A DNA stretch of 43,772 bases, taken from contig NZ_FOXY01000018.1 of assembly GCF_900115865.1 (NCBI RefSeq), positions 1 to 43,772 on the forward strand, in the 5' to 3' direction. Both the position numbers and the translations under genes were made by a program. The notes below the pieces were generated by a model that saw only the letters and a program-made list of their open reading frames with translations, made no database searches and was not told the DNA's origin. Shown here in pieces: positions 1-8,039 of this stretch; positions within the stretch are counted from its first letter, which is position 1, and each line of letters begins with the position of its first letter. This DNA is from Donghicola eburneus. GTDB lineage: Bacteria; Pseudomonadota; Alphaproteobacteria; Rhodobacterales; Rhodobacteraceae.

Positions 1-1
1 G

Positions 2-94
2 ACCAGCGTGGGCACCCTGTCCATCCGCCGCTTCTTGCGCCCCGTGTGCTACCAGAACATCCCCGCGTCGATCCTGCCGGACGATTTGGGGTAA
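2..94 (+). CDS. 3' end of an unidentified protein gene, first gene of the galactose operon
   Basis: Frame 2 is open from the window edge to a TAA at 92-94 and gives the last 30 residues of a protein ending in ILPDDLG. The stop lies 5 bp before the dgoK start, so the gene is very probably co-transcribed with the galactose operon. I do not recognise the tail. By context it could be the missing galactonate dehydratase, a regulator or a transporter component, but the C-terminal end does not match any of these well enough to choose. Confidence 0.55.
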   Translation, partial: TSVGTLSIRRFLRPVCYQNIPASILPDDLG

Positions 95-99
95 GCACG

Positions 100-990
100 A
101 TGGCGGACGCAGTCATTGCCGAATGGATTGCGGTCGACTGGGGAACCAGTCGGCTGCGGGCTTGGGCAATGGATGGGGATCAAGTCCTTGCCGAAGCATC
201 CTCTGACGACGGGATGGGGCGAATGACCCAAGACAGGTTCGAGCCTGCTTTGATCAGCCTCGTCTCGGAGTGGCTTGGCGATGGGCTGACCACCGTGCTT
301 GCGTGCGGCATGGTGGGCGCGCGCCAAGGCTGGCAAGAAGCGCCGTATCGCGCTGTCCCCTGTGCGCCTGTGGCCGCCGGGGACACCGTAAAGGTGGAAA
401 CGCAGGACCCAAGGCTGGATGTCAGGATCATCGCGGGGTTGTCGCAAGCAGCGCCAGCAGACGTGATGCGTGGCGAAGAGGTTCAAATTGCGGGGTTTCT
501 AAGCCAGCAGCCTGATTTCGAAGGTGTCCTGTTGTTGCCCGGCACGCATTCGAAGCATGTGGAATTGGTAGACGGGCACGTGCAGCGCTTTGCGACCCAC
601 ATGACGGGCGAGCATTTCAATCTGATTTGCGCCCATTCGATCCTAAAGCATTCTGTTGCCGAGGGGGATCATGATCCCGTGGCCTTTGCCGATGGTGTGC
701 AGATTGGCCGCGCGGGGAACGCGCTGAAACGGTTGTTTTCGATCCGCGCCGAAGGGCTTGTGGGGCAAAGCGATCCGGTCGCCGCGCGCAGCAAGCTGTC
801 TGGCATGTTGATCGGCGCAGAGTTGGCGGATCTGGACCCCAAGCGTCCTACTATGGTGATCGGAAGCGGGGCCTTGTGCGACCTTTATCTTGCGGCGCTC
901 CTTCAGATCGGGGTGGATGCAGCGGCCCGCGACGGGGGCGACTTGGTGCGGGCCGGACTAACAAAACTCTATTTGACGGAGCAAGCATGA
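100..990 (+). CDS. dgoK: 2-dehydro-3-deoxygalactonokinase (KDGal kinase)
   Basis: Cytoplasmic kinase that phosphorylates 2-dehydro-3-deoxy-D-galactonate with ATP in the De Ley-Doudoroff pathway. The 296-residue product has the ASKHA-type phosphate loop DWGTS at residues 13-17, VMRGEE at about 122-127 and PGTHSKH at 147-153, followed by the DgoK-like C-terminal GSGAL segment. I chose the ATG at 100 because DgoK proteins begin just before this phosphate loop; the frame is open further upstream, but that stretch codes for the end of the preceding gene in another frame. The stop overlaps the aldolase start as ATGA, which implies translational coupling. Confidence 0.93.
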   Translation: MADAVIAEWIAVDWGTSRLRAWAMDGDQVLAEASSDDGMGRMTQDRFEPALISLVSEWLGDGLTTVLACGMVGARQGWQEAPYRAVPCAPVAAGDTVKVETQDPRLDVRIIAGLSQAAPADVMRGEEVQIAGFLSQQPDFEGVLLLPGTHSKHVELVDGHVQRFATHMTGEHFNLICAHSILKHSVAEGDHDPVAFADGVQIGRAGNALKRLFSIRAEGLVGQSDPVAARSKLSGMLIGAELADLDPKRPTMVIGSGALCDLYLAALLQIGVDAAARDGGDLVRAGLTKLYLTEQA

Positions 991-1604
991 GCGCTCGGAA
1001 CATTATTGCGATTTTGCGGGGCATCACGCCTTCGGACGCTGCCTCAGCGGCAGAAGCTTTGGTGACAGCAGGCATCACGACGCTCGAGGTGCCACTGAAC
1101 TCGCCGGATCCGTTCGGCTCCATTGCCGCGATGAGCGAGGCGGTCGGAGACCGCGCGACCGTCGGCGCGGGCACGGTCTTGACCACCGCCGATGTGGCCC
1201 GTGTGTCCGAAGCGGGTGGCACGCTCGTTGTGTCACCGGATTGCAACCCCGAGGTCATCCGCGCCACGCGCGCGATGGGTATGCAAAGCTGGCCGGGCTT
1301 TTACACACCGACCGAAGCTTTCACGGCGCTGCGCAGCGGCGCGACGGGCTTGAAATTATTCCCCGGTGCGTTGGCTGGCCCCAGCGGGCTAAAGGCGATG
1401 CGCGCGGTGCTGCCACAGGGGACGTTGGTCTATGCCGTCGGTGGCGCTGGACCCGATAATTTTGGCGCTTGGCTGACAGCGGGTGCGGACGGATTTGGGA
1501 TCGGCACAGCCCTTTATACGCCAGGCTTGGCGGTCCCAGAGATCGCTGCGCGTGCCGCGCAGATCGTGGCTGCATACGATGCCGCTCGCGGGGCGGAGGA
1601 GTAA
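987..1604 (+). CDS. dgoA: 2-dehydro-3-deoxy-6-phosphogalactonate aldolase
   Basis: Class I aldolase of the KDPG/KDPGal family, splitting 2-dehydro-3-deoxy-6-phosphogalactonate into pyruvate and glyceraldehyde 3-phosphate. The 205-residue length is normal for the family. Visible active-site parts are Arg11 in ILRGI, Glu34 in TTLEV and the Schiff-base Lys123 in GLKLFPG. The start ATG overlaps the dgoK stop by 4 bp. The KDPGal specificity, rather than KDPG (Eda), is inferred from the linkage to dgoK and the galactose enzymes, since the fold and motifs are shared by both. Confidence 0.92.
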   Translation: MSARNIIAILRGITPSDAASAAEALVTAGITTLEVPLNSPDPFGSIAAMSEAVGDRATVGAGTVLTTADVARVSEAGGTLVVSPDCNPEVIRATRAMGMQSWPGFYTPTEAFTALRSGATGLKLFPGALAGPSGLKAMRAVLPQGTLVYAVGGAGPDNFGAWLTAGADGFGIGTALYTPGLAVPEIAARAAQIVAAYDAARGAEE

Positions 1605-1605
1605 C

Positions 1606-2463
1606 ATGACCACTTTCGACACAACCTTATGCGAGCTTGGCGAAGGGCCACTTTGGCACCCCGAGCGCCAAGAGCTGTTCTGGTTCGATATTACCGGCCG
1701 CCGTCTTTATGCGCGTGGCGCGGATGATCTGCGTCAGTGGGAACTGCCAGAAATGCACTCTGCTGCAGCTTGGATTGATCAGAAACGGCTGCTTATTGCG
1801 TCTGAAACGGGCCTCTGGACCTTTGAGCTTGAGACAGGCAGCCGAGCATTGCTCGCGCCGCTTGAGGCTGAGAATGCGGTGACGCGGTCCAATGATGGGC
1901 GCTGCGACCCTTGGGGCGGGTTCTGGATTGGGACCATGGGGAAATCCGCCGAAACGGGTGCAGGCGCGATCTACCGCTTTGCCCAAGGCGAACTGCGCCA
2001 GCTGTTTCCTGATATCTCCATCCCGAATGCGATCTGTTTTGATGCAGAGCGCGGATGCGCCTACTTTACGGACACACCAACCGGACTGCTTTGGCGCGTT
2101 GCGGTGGATGGCGAGGGCTGGCCGACTGGCGCGCCCCACGTCTTGGCCGATGTGCGCGACCTTGGCCTGAATCTCGACGGGGCGGTCGTTCTGGCGGATA
2201 GCCGGATCGCGGTGGCTTGCTGGGGCGACAGTGCCGTCCATGTGTTGACCCCTGAAGGCGAGCTCCAAGGACGTTTTCCGATGCCTGCGCCCCATGTGAC
2301 ATGCCCTGCCATGGGCGGCGCGGATTTCACGCGGATGTTCTGCACGTCTGCGACCGAAGGGCTTAGCGCGGACGACCTGACGGATGCCCCTTTGTCCGGC
2401 GCGACCTTCGTGATCGAGGGCGCGCCTGCGGGGCGGCCCGAGCCTGCCTTTCCTTTGACCTGA
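1606..2463 (+). CDS. SMP-30/gluconolactonase-family sugar lactonase
   Basis: Six-bladed propeller lactonase of 285 residues. The metal-ligand glutamate is Glu13 in LGEGPLW, and later blades show GGFWIGTMGK, a NAI segment and NLDGA, where the usual metal-binding Asn and Asp sit. It would hydrolyse the galactono- (or arabino-) lactone made by the next gene's dehydrogenase. GGAGG ends 5 bp before the ATG and only 1 bp separates it from the dgoA stop; a longer in-frame upstream extension lies inside dgoA and is rejected. Substrate assignment is by operon context. Confidence 0.87.
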   Translation: MTTFDTTLCELGEGPLWHPERQELFWFDITGRRLYARGADDLRQWELPEMHSAAAWIDQKRLLIASETGLWTFELETGSRALLAPLEAENAVTRSNDGRCDPWGGFWIGTMGKSAETGAGAIYRFAQGELRQLFPDISIPNAICFDAERGCAYFTDTPTGLLWRVAVDGEGWPTGAPHVLADVRDLGLNLDGAVVLADSRIAVACWGDSAVHVLTPEGELQGRFPMPAPHVTCPAMGGADFTRMFCTSATEGLSADDLTDAPLSGATFVIEGAPAGRPEPAFPLT

Positions 2464-2485
2464 CGACCCTCATGCGGAGCCAGCT

Positions 2486-3412
2486 ATGACCAAACCGATT
2501 TCTCTGGGGCTCGTGGGCCTTGGGACCATCGCCCGCAACCAACACTTGCCGTCGCTGGCGGACACGCCTGCGCTGGAATTGACCGCCATCGCCAGCCGGA
2601 ACGCATCTCTGGACGGAGTTCTGTGTTTTCAGGACATTCACGCGATGCTCGAAGGGTCTGATATTGCGGCTGTTTCCCTGTGTACGCCACCCCAAGGCCG
2701 GTTTGAACAAGCGGTCGCGACGATAGAGGCGGGCCGCCACCTGATGCTGGAAAAACCGCCGGGTGCGACCGTGTCAGAAGTGCAGGCGCTGGCGCGCTTG
2801 GCTGAGGCAAAGGGCGTGACCCTGTTCGCCACATGGCACTCGCGCGAGGCTGCGGCCGTCGAAAAAGCCCGCGAGATGCTGTCGGACGCTGTAATCACGT
2901 CGGTCAAGATTTCATGGCGCGAAGACGTCCGCCATTGGCATCCGGGCCAAGAATGGATTTGGCAACCGGGTGGCCTTGGGGTGTTTGACCCCGGCATCAA
3001 CGCGCTGTCGATCCTCACGCGGATCATGCCTGATCCGGTGCATGTGCACGCGGCGATGCTTGAGGTGCCCTCAAATAAACAAGCGCCGATCGGGGCGGAA
3101 CTAGAGATGCGCTCGGCCAAGGGCGCGCCTGTCCACGCTGTGTTCGATTGGCGTCAGACCGGCCCGCAAACGTGGGATATCGAGGTTGAGACCGAAACTG
3201 GCACGATCACCTTGCGGGATGGCGGCGCGACTCTGCACCAAGGGGACACCTGCCTGATCGCGGCCCAAGACGAAGAATACCGGCGACTCTACAAACGGTT
3301 CGGCGAATTGATCGCTGCGGGCCAAAGCGAGGTTGATCTGGCACCCATGCAACTGGTGGCGGACGCGTTCTTGTTGGCGGACAAGCGCGACACCGATCCG
3401 TTCCATGACTAA
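2486..3412 (+). CDS. Gfo/Idh/MocA-family sugar 1-dehydrogenase (probable D-galactose 1-dehydrogenase)
   Basis: NAD(P)-dependent oxidoreductase of 308 residues with an N-terminal Rossmann motif (GLVGLGTIA, from residue 8) and the family lysine motif EKPPG at 89-93. Length and motifs fit the D-galactose/L-arabinose 1-dehydrogenases that convert the pyranose to the 1,5-lactone in bacteria using the oxidative pathway. It lies between the lactonase and the mutarotase, which supplies the substrate anomer. A preference for galactose, arabinose or fucose cannot be read from sequence; galactose is inferred from dgoK-dgoA. Confidence 0.85.
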   Translation: MTKPISLGLVGLGTIARNQHLPSLADTPALELTAIASRNASLDGVLCFQDIHAMLEGSDIAAVSLCTPPQGRFEQAVATIEAGRHLMLEKPPGATVSEVQALARLAEAKGVTLFATWHSREAAAVEKAREMLSDAVITSVKISWREDVRHWHPGQEWIWQPGGLGVFDPGINALSILTRIMPDPVHVHAAMLEVPSNKQAPIGAELEMRSAKGAPVHAVFDWRQTGPQTWDIEVETETGTITLRDGGATLHQGDTCLIAAQDEEYRRLYKRFGELIAAGQSEVDLAPMQLVADAFLLADKRDTDPFHD

Positions 3413-4445
3413 GCCTACGCCCTTTGGCCAGTTGCCGGACGGAACGCCGGTCGAGGTTGTCACCTTGCACGCCGGCGTGGCCGAGGCGCGGGTGATCACC
3501 TTTGGTGCCGCGCTCCAGAGCTTAGTGCTGCCGGATCGGGCAGGGCATCTGGATGATGTCGTTCTGGGGCATGACGACTTGTCGGGTTATGTCGCGCATC
3601 GCAAGAACTTTGGCGCGACCGTGGGGCGTGTGGCGAACCGGATTGCAAAGGGTCAGTTCACGCTCGACGGGCAGAGCTACCAGCTGCCGCAGAACAACGG
3701 CCCAAACACCCTGCACGGCGGGCCAGAGGGGTTTGACAGGCGCAACTGGCGGATCATCGATCTGACGTCGGCCAGCGTCACGCTGGAACTGACCAGCCCC
3801 GACGGGGATCAGGGGTTCCCGGGTGCTGTGGCGGTCCGGACCCGCTACGAGATGCAGGAACGAGAAGGCGGCGTGCGCCTTGGGATCACCTATGAGGGCG
3901 AAACCACTGCGCCGACGCCCTTGGCGATGACCCATCACAGCTATTTCGCGCTCGCCGGGCACGGGAGTCTACGGGACCGTCCGTCGTCGGCGCTTGAATA
4001 CGATCTCGAAGTGCCAGCAAGCCGCTATTTGCCGACCGATGAGCACCAAATCCCTCTGGGGCCTGCGCCGGTTGGAGCGACCCCCTTTGATTTCCGCGAG
4101 GGGCGGCGGTGCGCCTCTGCGATCCGTGCGGGCGCGTTGGAGGGATATGATCATTGCCTGTGCCTTGACGTAGGCCGCGCCACTTTGGCGGACCCTGTGT
4201 CGGGGCGGCGCATGCGCTTGACCACCAATCAGCAGGGCTTGCAGGTCTACACCAGCAACGCGTTTGACGGCAGTATCGCAGGGAAATCGGGGGTGCTCTA
4301 TCAGCCCTATGACGCGATCTGTCTGGAGCCGCAGGCTTGGCCGAATGCGGTGAACATAGCTGCAGATCAATGTCCGTGCGATGTTATTTTGCGACCCAGC
4401 GACACGTATCGCTCTGTGATCACTCTGGATTTCGACACGATCTGA
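3405..4445 (+). CDS. galM: Aldose 1-epimerase (galactose mutarotase)
   Basis: Interconverts alpha and beta anomers of galactose and related aldoses. The 346-residue protein has the GalM signatures NTLHGGPEGFDRRNW with catalytic His104, the THHSYFAL histidines near residue 175, and the catalytic Glu in CLEPQAWPNAVN near 310. The ATG overlaps the preceding stop by 8 bp. It is the last gene of the operon and would supply the anomer used by the sugar dehydrogenase. A hairpin follows 8 bp after its stop. Confidence 0.93.
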   Translation: MTKPTPFGQLPDGTPVEVVTLHAGVAEARVITFGAALQSLVLPDRAGHLDDVVLGHDDLSGYVAHRKNFGATVGRVANRIAKGQFTLDGQSYQLPQNNGPNTLHGGPEGFDRRNWRIIDLTSASVTLELTSPDGDQGFPGAVAVRTRYEMQEREGGVRLGITYEGETTAPTPLAMTHHSYFALAGHGSLRDRPSSALEYDLEVPASRYLPTDEHQIPLGPAPVGATPFDFREGRRCASAIRAGALEGYDHCLCLDVGRATLADPVSGRRMRLTTNQQGLQVYTSNAFDGSIAGKSGVLYQPYDAICLEPQAWPNAVNIAADQCPCDVILRPSDTYRSVITLDFDTI

Positions 4446-4452
4446 CAGCAAA

Positions 4453-4473
4453 AGGCCCGCACGTGGCGGGCCT
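4453..4473 (-). terminator. Terminator hairpin between galM and the acylase gene
   Basis: Perfect 8-bp stem (4453-4460 with 4466-4473) around a 5-nt loop. Read on the minus strand it follows the acylase stop by 7 nt and is followed by a T-rich stretch, as in an intrinsic terminator. It may also stop galM transcription from the other side, although the plus side lacks a T run. Confidence 0.7.
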
Positions 4474-4480
4474 GATCGCG

Positions 4481-6946
4481 TCATTGCGGTGTGATCGTCG
4501 TGATCCCCAGATTGGCGGCGCGGGCCAGCTCTGGGTCCAGCGCCATCGGCACGTATTCCCCCAAACGCCAGCGCACCCCAAGATCATCATAGTGTCGTGA
4601 CAAGAAGTGGCCAGACTGGCCAGTCGACGTCACAAAGACAGAGCTTTCTGGATCCGCGAAGTCATAGACCCCACGATATCCCGCGCCGTGCACGTTCAGG
4701 AAGGGGTCCGGACCCGACCCTTTGGTCAAGCCCCGCAAGAGCGTATCATCTCCGCCGCTGGTGGACTGCCGGATGTTGACAAAGTACCGCAGCACCGGCA
4801 ACTCGCCAAGGACCTGATGATCATGGGTCGCTTGGTGGGCGTCACCCCAACGCAAGCTTTGCAGCTTGGTGCCGTAGGTTTCAGAAATCCAGATGAGCGC
4901 GTCGTCCAGCGCCAGACGCGCCATCTCGGCGCAGGTTTCCTCTTTGGCGGATTGGCGGACGTTGCACCACTCGGCGGCCCCGTCGATGTCGCGGTACACG
5001 CGCTCGATGAACAAGGGCTCCACATGAGTGAACTTGCCCGCCAGTGGGCCCAACTCATCACGGATCAAGCGGTCTTGGAGTTCGCGCAGCCACGCGGCGT
5101 AGATCAGCGGTTCCGGCATGTGTTCGTTCATTTCGCCGTTCCAGCCGGCCAGCATCTCCAATGCCAGTTGGCGCGTGCGTTCCGGCGTGCCTTCTGCGGC
5201 GGCTTCGCCTGTGAACCACAGATCAGCCCCGATCAGCGGCAAAAGGGTCCGCGCGGTGATCGAAACGGTGTCGAGCTGCGCCTCGATAAAGCTTTCTCGT
5301 GTGTGGACCTTGCGCGCCTGCATCAAACGGCGGAAGCGTTGCACACGCTCTGTGTCGCCCCATTCAAAAGACACATGTTCAGGAAAGGGGCGATCCACGA
5401 TCTTGTTATTGGTATTGCCCAGAATGCCGCCTTCGGGGTTCAGGAATTCGGGGTTCGACGTGTGGTAGTCCAAACGCCCGCGCCAACGGTTGCGGTTCAA
5501 CCAGCCGGGGCTTGGCATGCGGCCTTTGCTCTGGTGGTTAGACAGGCGTCGGGGCATCGCACCAATCAGCTTGAGGCCGATGTTCCCTTGGGCATCGGCC
5601 AGCGAAAGGTTCTGAGAGGGCGCGATAAAGTCCTCGGCTGCGGTGATCGCGGCGGGCACGGACTGTGCTTGCATGATGTCAAAGGCTGCGCTGAACGAGG
5701 TGTCGTTCGGAGTCAGCATGGTCCATGACAGGGCAGCCACATGACCGCGCGGCGTGATCGAGCCCAGATTGTAATGCTCTGGCGGCATCACCGGGCCATT
5801 GCGTGTCCAACGCAGCATGAACGTCTGGGGGCTTTGACCTTTGATATTGATGATCGACGGGCGTTTGGTGAACGGCGCGTAACCGTCAGTCACACGGTAT
5901 TCGTCCGGATTGTCGGGGTTTACTTCCTCGATAAACAGGTCCTGATCGTCGAGGTAAGAGGAGGTCAGCCCCCAGCCCAGCTTCTCGCTCCGGCCTGACA
6001 GGACCAACGGAATACCGGGAATGGTGCCGCCGATGACGCCTCCCGATTGCAGTTCCAGCCGTGCGAGATACCAGATGGTTGGGGCGCTGAATCCCAAATG
6101 CGGGTCGTTCGCCAAGAGCGCGCCACCCGCTGCGGACCGCGCATCACTGGCAACAAACGCGTTCGACGCCCCGGCAAAGTCCATCTCGGGAAAGGGCGAA
6201 AGCGGGTCTTTGACCTGATTGGCGCGGGCCAGTGCGGGCAGGGGCGCATCAAAAAGCGCGGCATACTCGGGCAGCGCGGCGATCCCCTCGCCGGGGACAT
6301 CGGGCAGGATGTCCTTGACCCGTTCGGGCGTCAGCATCATCGAGGCTTGGGCGCGCAGGACCTCGGCCTCTAGATGACCGGACAGTTGCACGGACATGAG
6401 TTTTAGAACGGCCAGAGAGTCAGCGGGCGTCCACGGGGCGATCTGTGCGGGGAACAGGAACATCTCGGGCGCGCCGCGTCCCAAAGCCTTTTCGTTGATT
6501 TCGCGCAGGCGGGCATTCACGCCTGCCGCATAGCCGTCCAGTGCGATCCGTGCTTCGGCGGTCTGAACCTCGACCGAGCGGGCGGCAAGGTTATACAGAT
6601 CGAGCTGCCGCATCAGCCTGTCGATAGGCAACGTGCGTTCGCCAAAGAGTTCAGACAAGCGTCCTTGGGCTGTGCGGCGCATCATGACAATCTGCCAGAG
6701 GCGGTCTTGCGCTTGTGCATAACCAAGGCCGAAAAACACGTCGAAATCGTCGTCCGCAAAAATGTGCGGGACGGCCGCCGTATCGCGAACGATTTCGATT
6801 TCGCCTTTGGCACCAGAGAGTTGTATGTCGCGGCTATAGTCGGGCAGGGACCGTGCGGCCAGATAGTAGATCGCCAGAACAGCCAGTGTCGCCGCCACCA
6901 CGGACGCGACGGTCAAGCGCAAAAGCCACTTAAATACTCTCTTCAT
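4481..6946 (-). CDS. Penicillin acylase family amidohydrolase (Ntn hydrolase)
   Basis: 821-residue precursor of the penicillin amidase family. Residues about 7-31 form a membrane anchor or uncleaved signal, so the enzyme should act in the periplasm. The N-terminal part has HIFADDDFD and the GYAQAQDRLWQ motif. The likely self-cleavage site is Gly/Ala-Ser261 in GASNAFV, Ser261 becoming the beta-subunit nucleophile, and a conserved NDPHL follows. The family hydrolyses beta-lactam side chains, N-acyl homoserine lactones or other acyl amides, and the substrate cannot be told here. I placed the start at 6946, where AGAGGT precedes the ATG; the open frame runs 390 codons further upstream but that overlaps the opposite-strand dehydrogenase and is spurious. 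Confidence 0.88.
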   Translation of the reverse strand: MKRVFKWLLRLTVASVVAATLAVLAIYYLAARSLPDYSRDIQLSGAKGEIEIVRDTAAVPHIFADDDFDVFFGLGYAQAQDRLWQIVMMRRTAQGRLSELFGERTLPIDRLMRQLDLYNLAARSVEVQTAEARIALDGYAAGVNARLREINEKALGRGAPEMFLFPAQIAPWTPADSLAVLKLMSVQLSGHLEAEVLRAQASMMLTPERVKDILPDVPGEGIAALPEYAALFDAPLPALARANQVKDPLSPFPEMDFAGASNAFVASDARSAAGGALLANDPHLGFSAPTIWYLARLELQSGGVIGGTIPGIPLVLSGRSEKLGWGLTSSYLDDQDLFIEEVNPDNPDEYRVTDGYAPFTKRPSIINIKGQSPQTFMLRWTRNGPVMPPEHYNLGSITPRGHVAALSWTMLTPNDTSFSAAFDIMQAQSVPAAITAAEDFIAPSQNLSLADAQGNIGLKLIGAMPRRLSNHQSKGRMPSPGWLNRNRWRGRLDYHTSNPEFLNPEGGILGNTNNKIVDRPFPEHVSFEWGDTERVQRFRRLMQARKVHTRESFIEAQLDTVSITARTLLPLIGADLWFTGEAAAEGTPERTRQLALEMLAGWNGEMNEHMPEPLIYAAWLRELQDRLIRDELGPLAGKFTHVEPLFIERVYRDIDGAAEWCNVRQSAKEETCAEMARLALDDALIWISETYGTKLQSLRWGDAHQATHDHQVLGELPVLRYFVNIRQSTSGGDDTLLRGLTKGSGPDPFLNVHGAGYRGVYDFADPESSVFVTSTGQSGHFLSRHYDDLGVRWRLGEYVPMALDPELARAANLGITTITPQ

Positions 6947-7030
6947 CGATACCTCTTTGGTTGACCGGCGCGCTATCCGGCTTAGGAAGGTGTGTGACGC
7001 CAATGGAAAAGACGCAAGGGGGTATTCATC

Positions 7031-7903
7031 ATGGCAAAAGTCGCGTTTCTGGGTCTCGGGGTCATGGGGTATCCAATGGCTGGCCACCTTGCCAAGGCCG
7101 GTCATAGCGTAACTGTCTATAACCGTACCACCGCCAAAGCAGAAAAATGGGCCGAGGAATTCGGTGGTTCGTTTGCAGCGACACCTGCCGAAGCGGCCAA
7201 AGGTGCCGAATTTGTGATGACTTGCGTGGGCAACGACGACGATCTGCGTCAGGTCTGTGCAGGCGAAAACGGCGCGTTCGCTGGCATGGACGCGGGCGCG
7301 ATCCTCGTGGACCACACCACCGTTTCCGCAGCCGTCACATCCGAACTCTATGCAATCGCCAAAGAGAAGGGCCTGAGTTTTGTCGACGCCCCGATCAGCG
7401 GCGGGCAGGCGGGCGCTGAAAATGGCGTCCTGTCCGTGATGTGTGGCGGCGACGAAGACGCCTATGCCAAGGCCGAGCCGGTCATCGACGCCTATTCGAA
7501 AATCTGCCGCCGCTTGGGCGACAGTGGTGCGGGCCAGATGACCAAGATGGTCAACCAGATCTGCATCGCGGGCCTTGTCCAAGGTCTGGCCGAAGGGCTG
7601 AACTTCGCGGGCAAAGCAGGTCTGGACATCGAAGCGGTGGTCGAGGTGATCAGCCAAGGCGCTGCGGGCAGCTGGCAAATGGCGAACCGCCACCAGACCA
7701 TGGCCAAAGACGAATATGATTTTGGCTTTGCAGTGGACTGGATGCGCAAGGACCTCGATATCTGCCTGCGCACCGGCGAAGAGCTGGGGGCCAGCCTGCC
7801 GGGCACCGCATTGATTGACCAGTATTACAAAGATGTCCAAGCCATGGGCGGCGGGCGTTGGGATACGTCGTCTTTGATGGCCCGTTTGCGCAAGCTGGGT
7901 TGA
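7031..7903 (+). CDS. NAD(P)-dependent beta-hydroxyacid dehydrogenase (3-hydroxyisobutyrate dehydrogenase family)
   Basis: 290-residue oxidoreductase with the N-terminal Rossmann signature FLGLGVMGYPMAGHL, the substrate-binding motif DAPISGGQAGAE near residue 120 and the catalytic-Lys motif GAGQMTKMVNQ near 170. The family includes 3-hydroxyisobutyrate dehydrogenase, tartronate semialdehyde reductase and glyoxylate/succinic semialdehyde reductases, and the exact substrate is not determined. AGGGGG stands 8 bp before the ATG. It is divergent from the acylase gene and upstream of, but separated by a large hairpin from, zwf. Confidence 0.88.
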   Translation: MAKVAFLGLGVMGYPMAGHLAKAGHSVTVYNRTTAKAEKWAEEFGGSFAATPAEAAKGAEFVMTCVGNDDDLRQVCAGENGAFAGMDAGAILVDHTTVSAAVTSELYAIAKEKGLSFVDAPISGGQAGAENGVLSVMCGGDEDAYAKAEPVIDAYSKICRRLGDSGAGQMTKMVNQICIAGLVQGLAEGLNFAGKAGLDIEAVVEVISQGAAGSWQMANRHQTMAKDEYDFGFAVDWMRKDLDICLRTGEELGASLPGTALIDQYYKDVQAMGGGRWDTSSLMARLRKLG

Positions 7904-7930
7904 AAGAAAACAACATTTTAGTGTTACCTT

Positions 7931-7972
7931 ATGGGGGCGATGATCTACGTAGCGGTAGACTTCCGCCCCCAT
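7931..7972. other. Large two-tier hairpin upstream of zwf
   Basis: Outer 9-bp perfect stem 7931-7939 with 7964-7972 and an inner 5-bp stem 7944-7948 with 7955-7959. It begins 27 nt after the dehydrogenase stop and is followed by a 10-bp palindrome (7975-7984) and the zwf operator. There is no T run, so it is either a factor-assisted terminator or a leader structure. Confidence 0.5.
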
Positions 7973-7993
7973 GTCGTTTAAACGGGCGGCAAA

Positions 7994-8005
7994 GTTAGCG
8001 CTAAC
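7994..8005. promoter_or_regulatory. Perfect 12-bp palindrome, LacI-type operator candidate
   Basis: GTTAGCGCTAAC is a perfect even-length palindrome with a central CG, the form typical of LacI-family operators. It lies 34 bp upstream of the zwf start, where binding would block transcription of the zwf-pgl-pgi block. No LacI-type regulator gene is in the window, so the regulator is unknown. Confidence 0.6.
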
Positions 8006-8039
8006 AAGCCCAAGGCTCGTCAGACCCGAGGAGGGAAAC

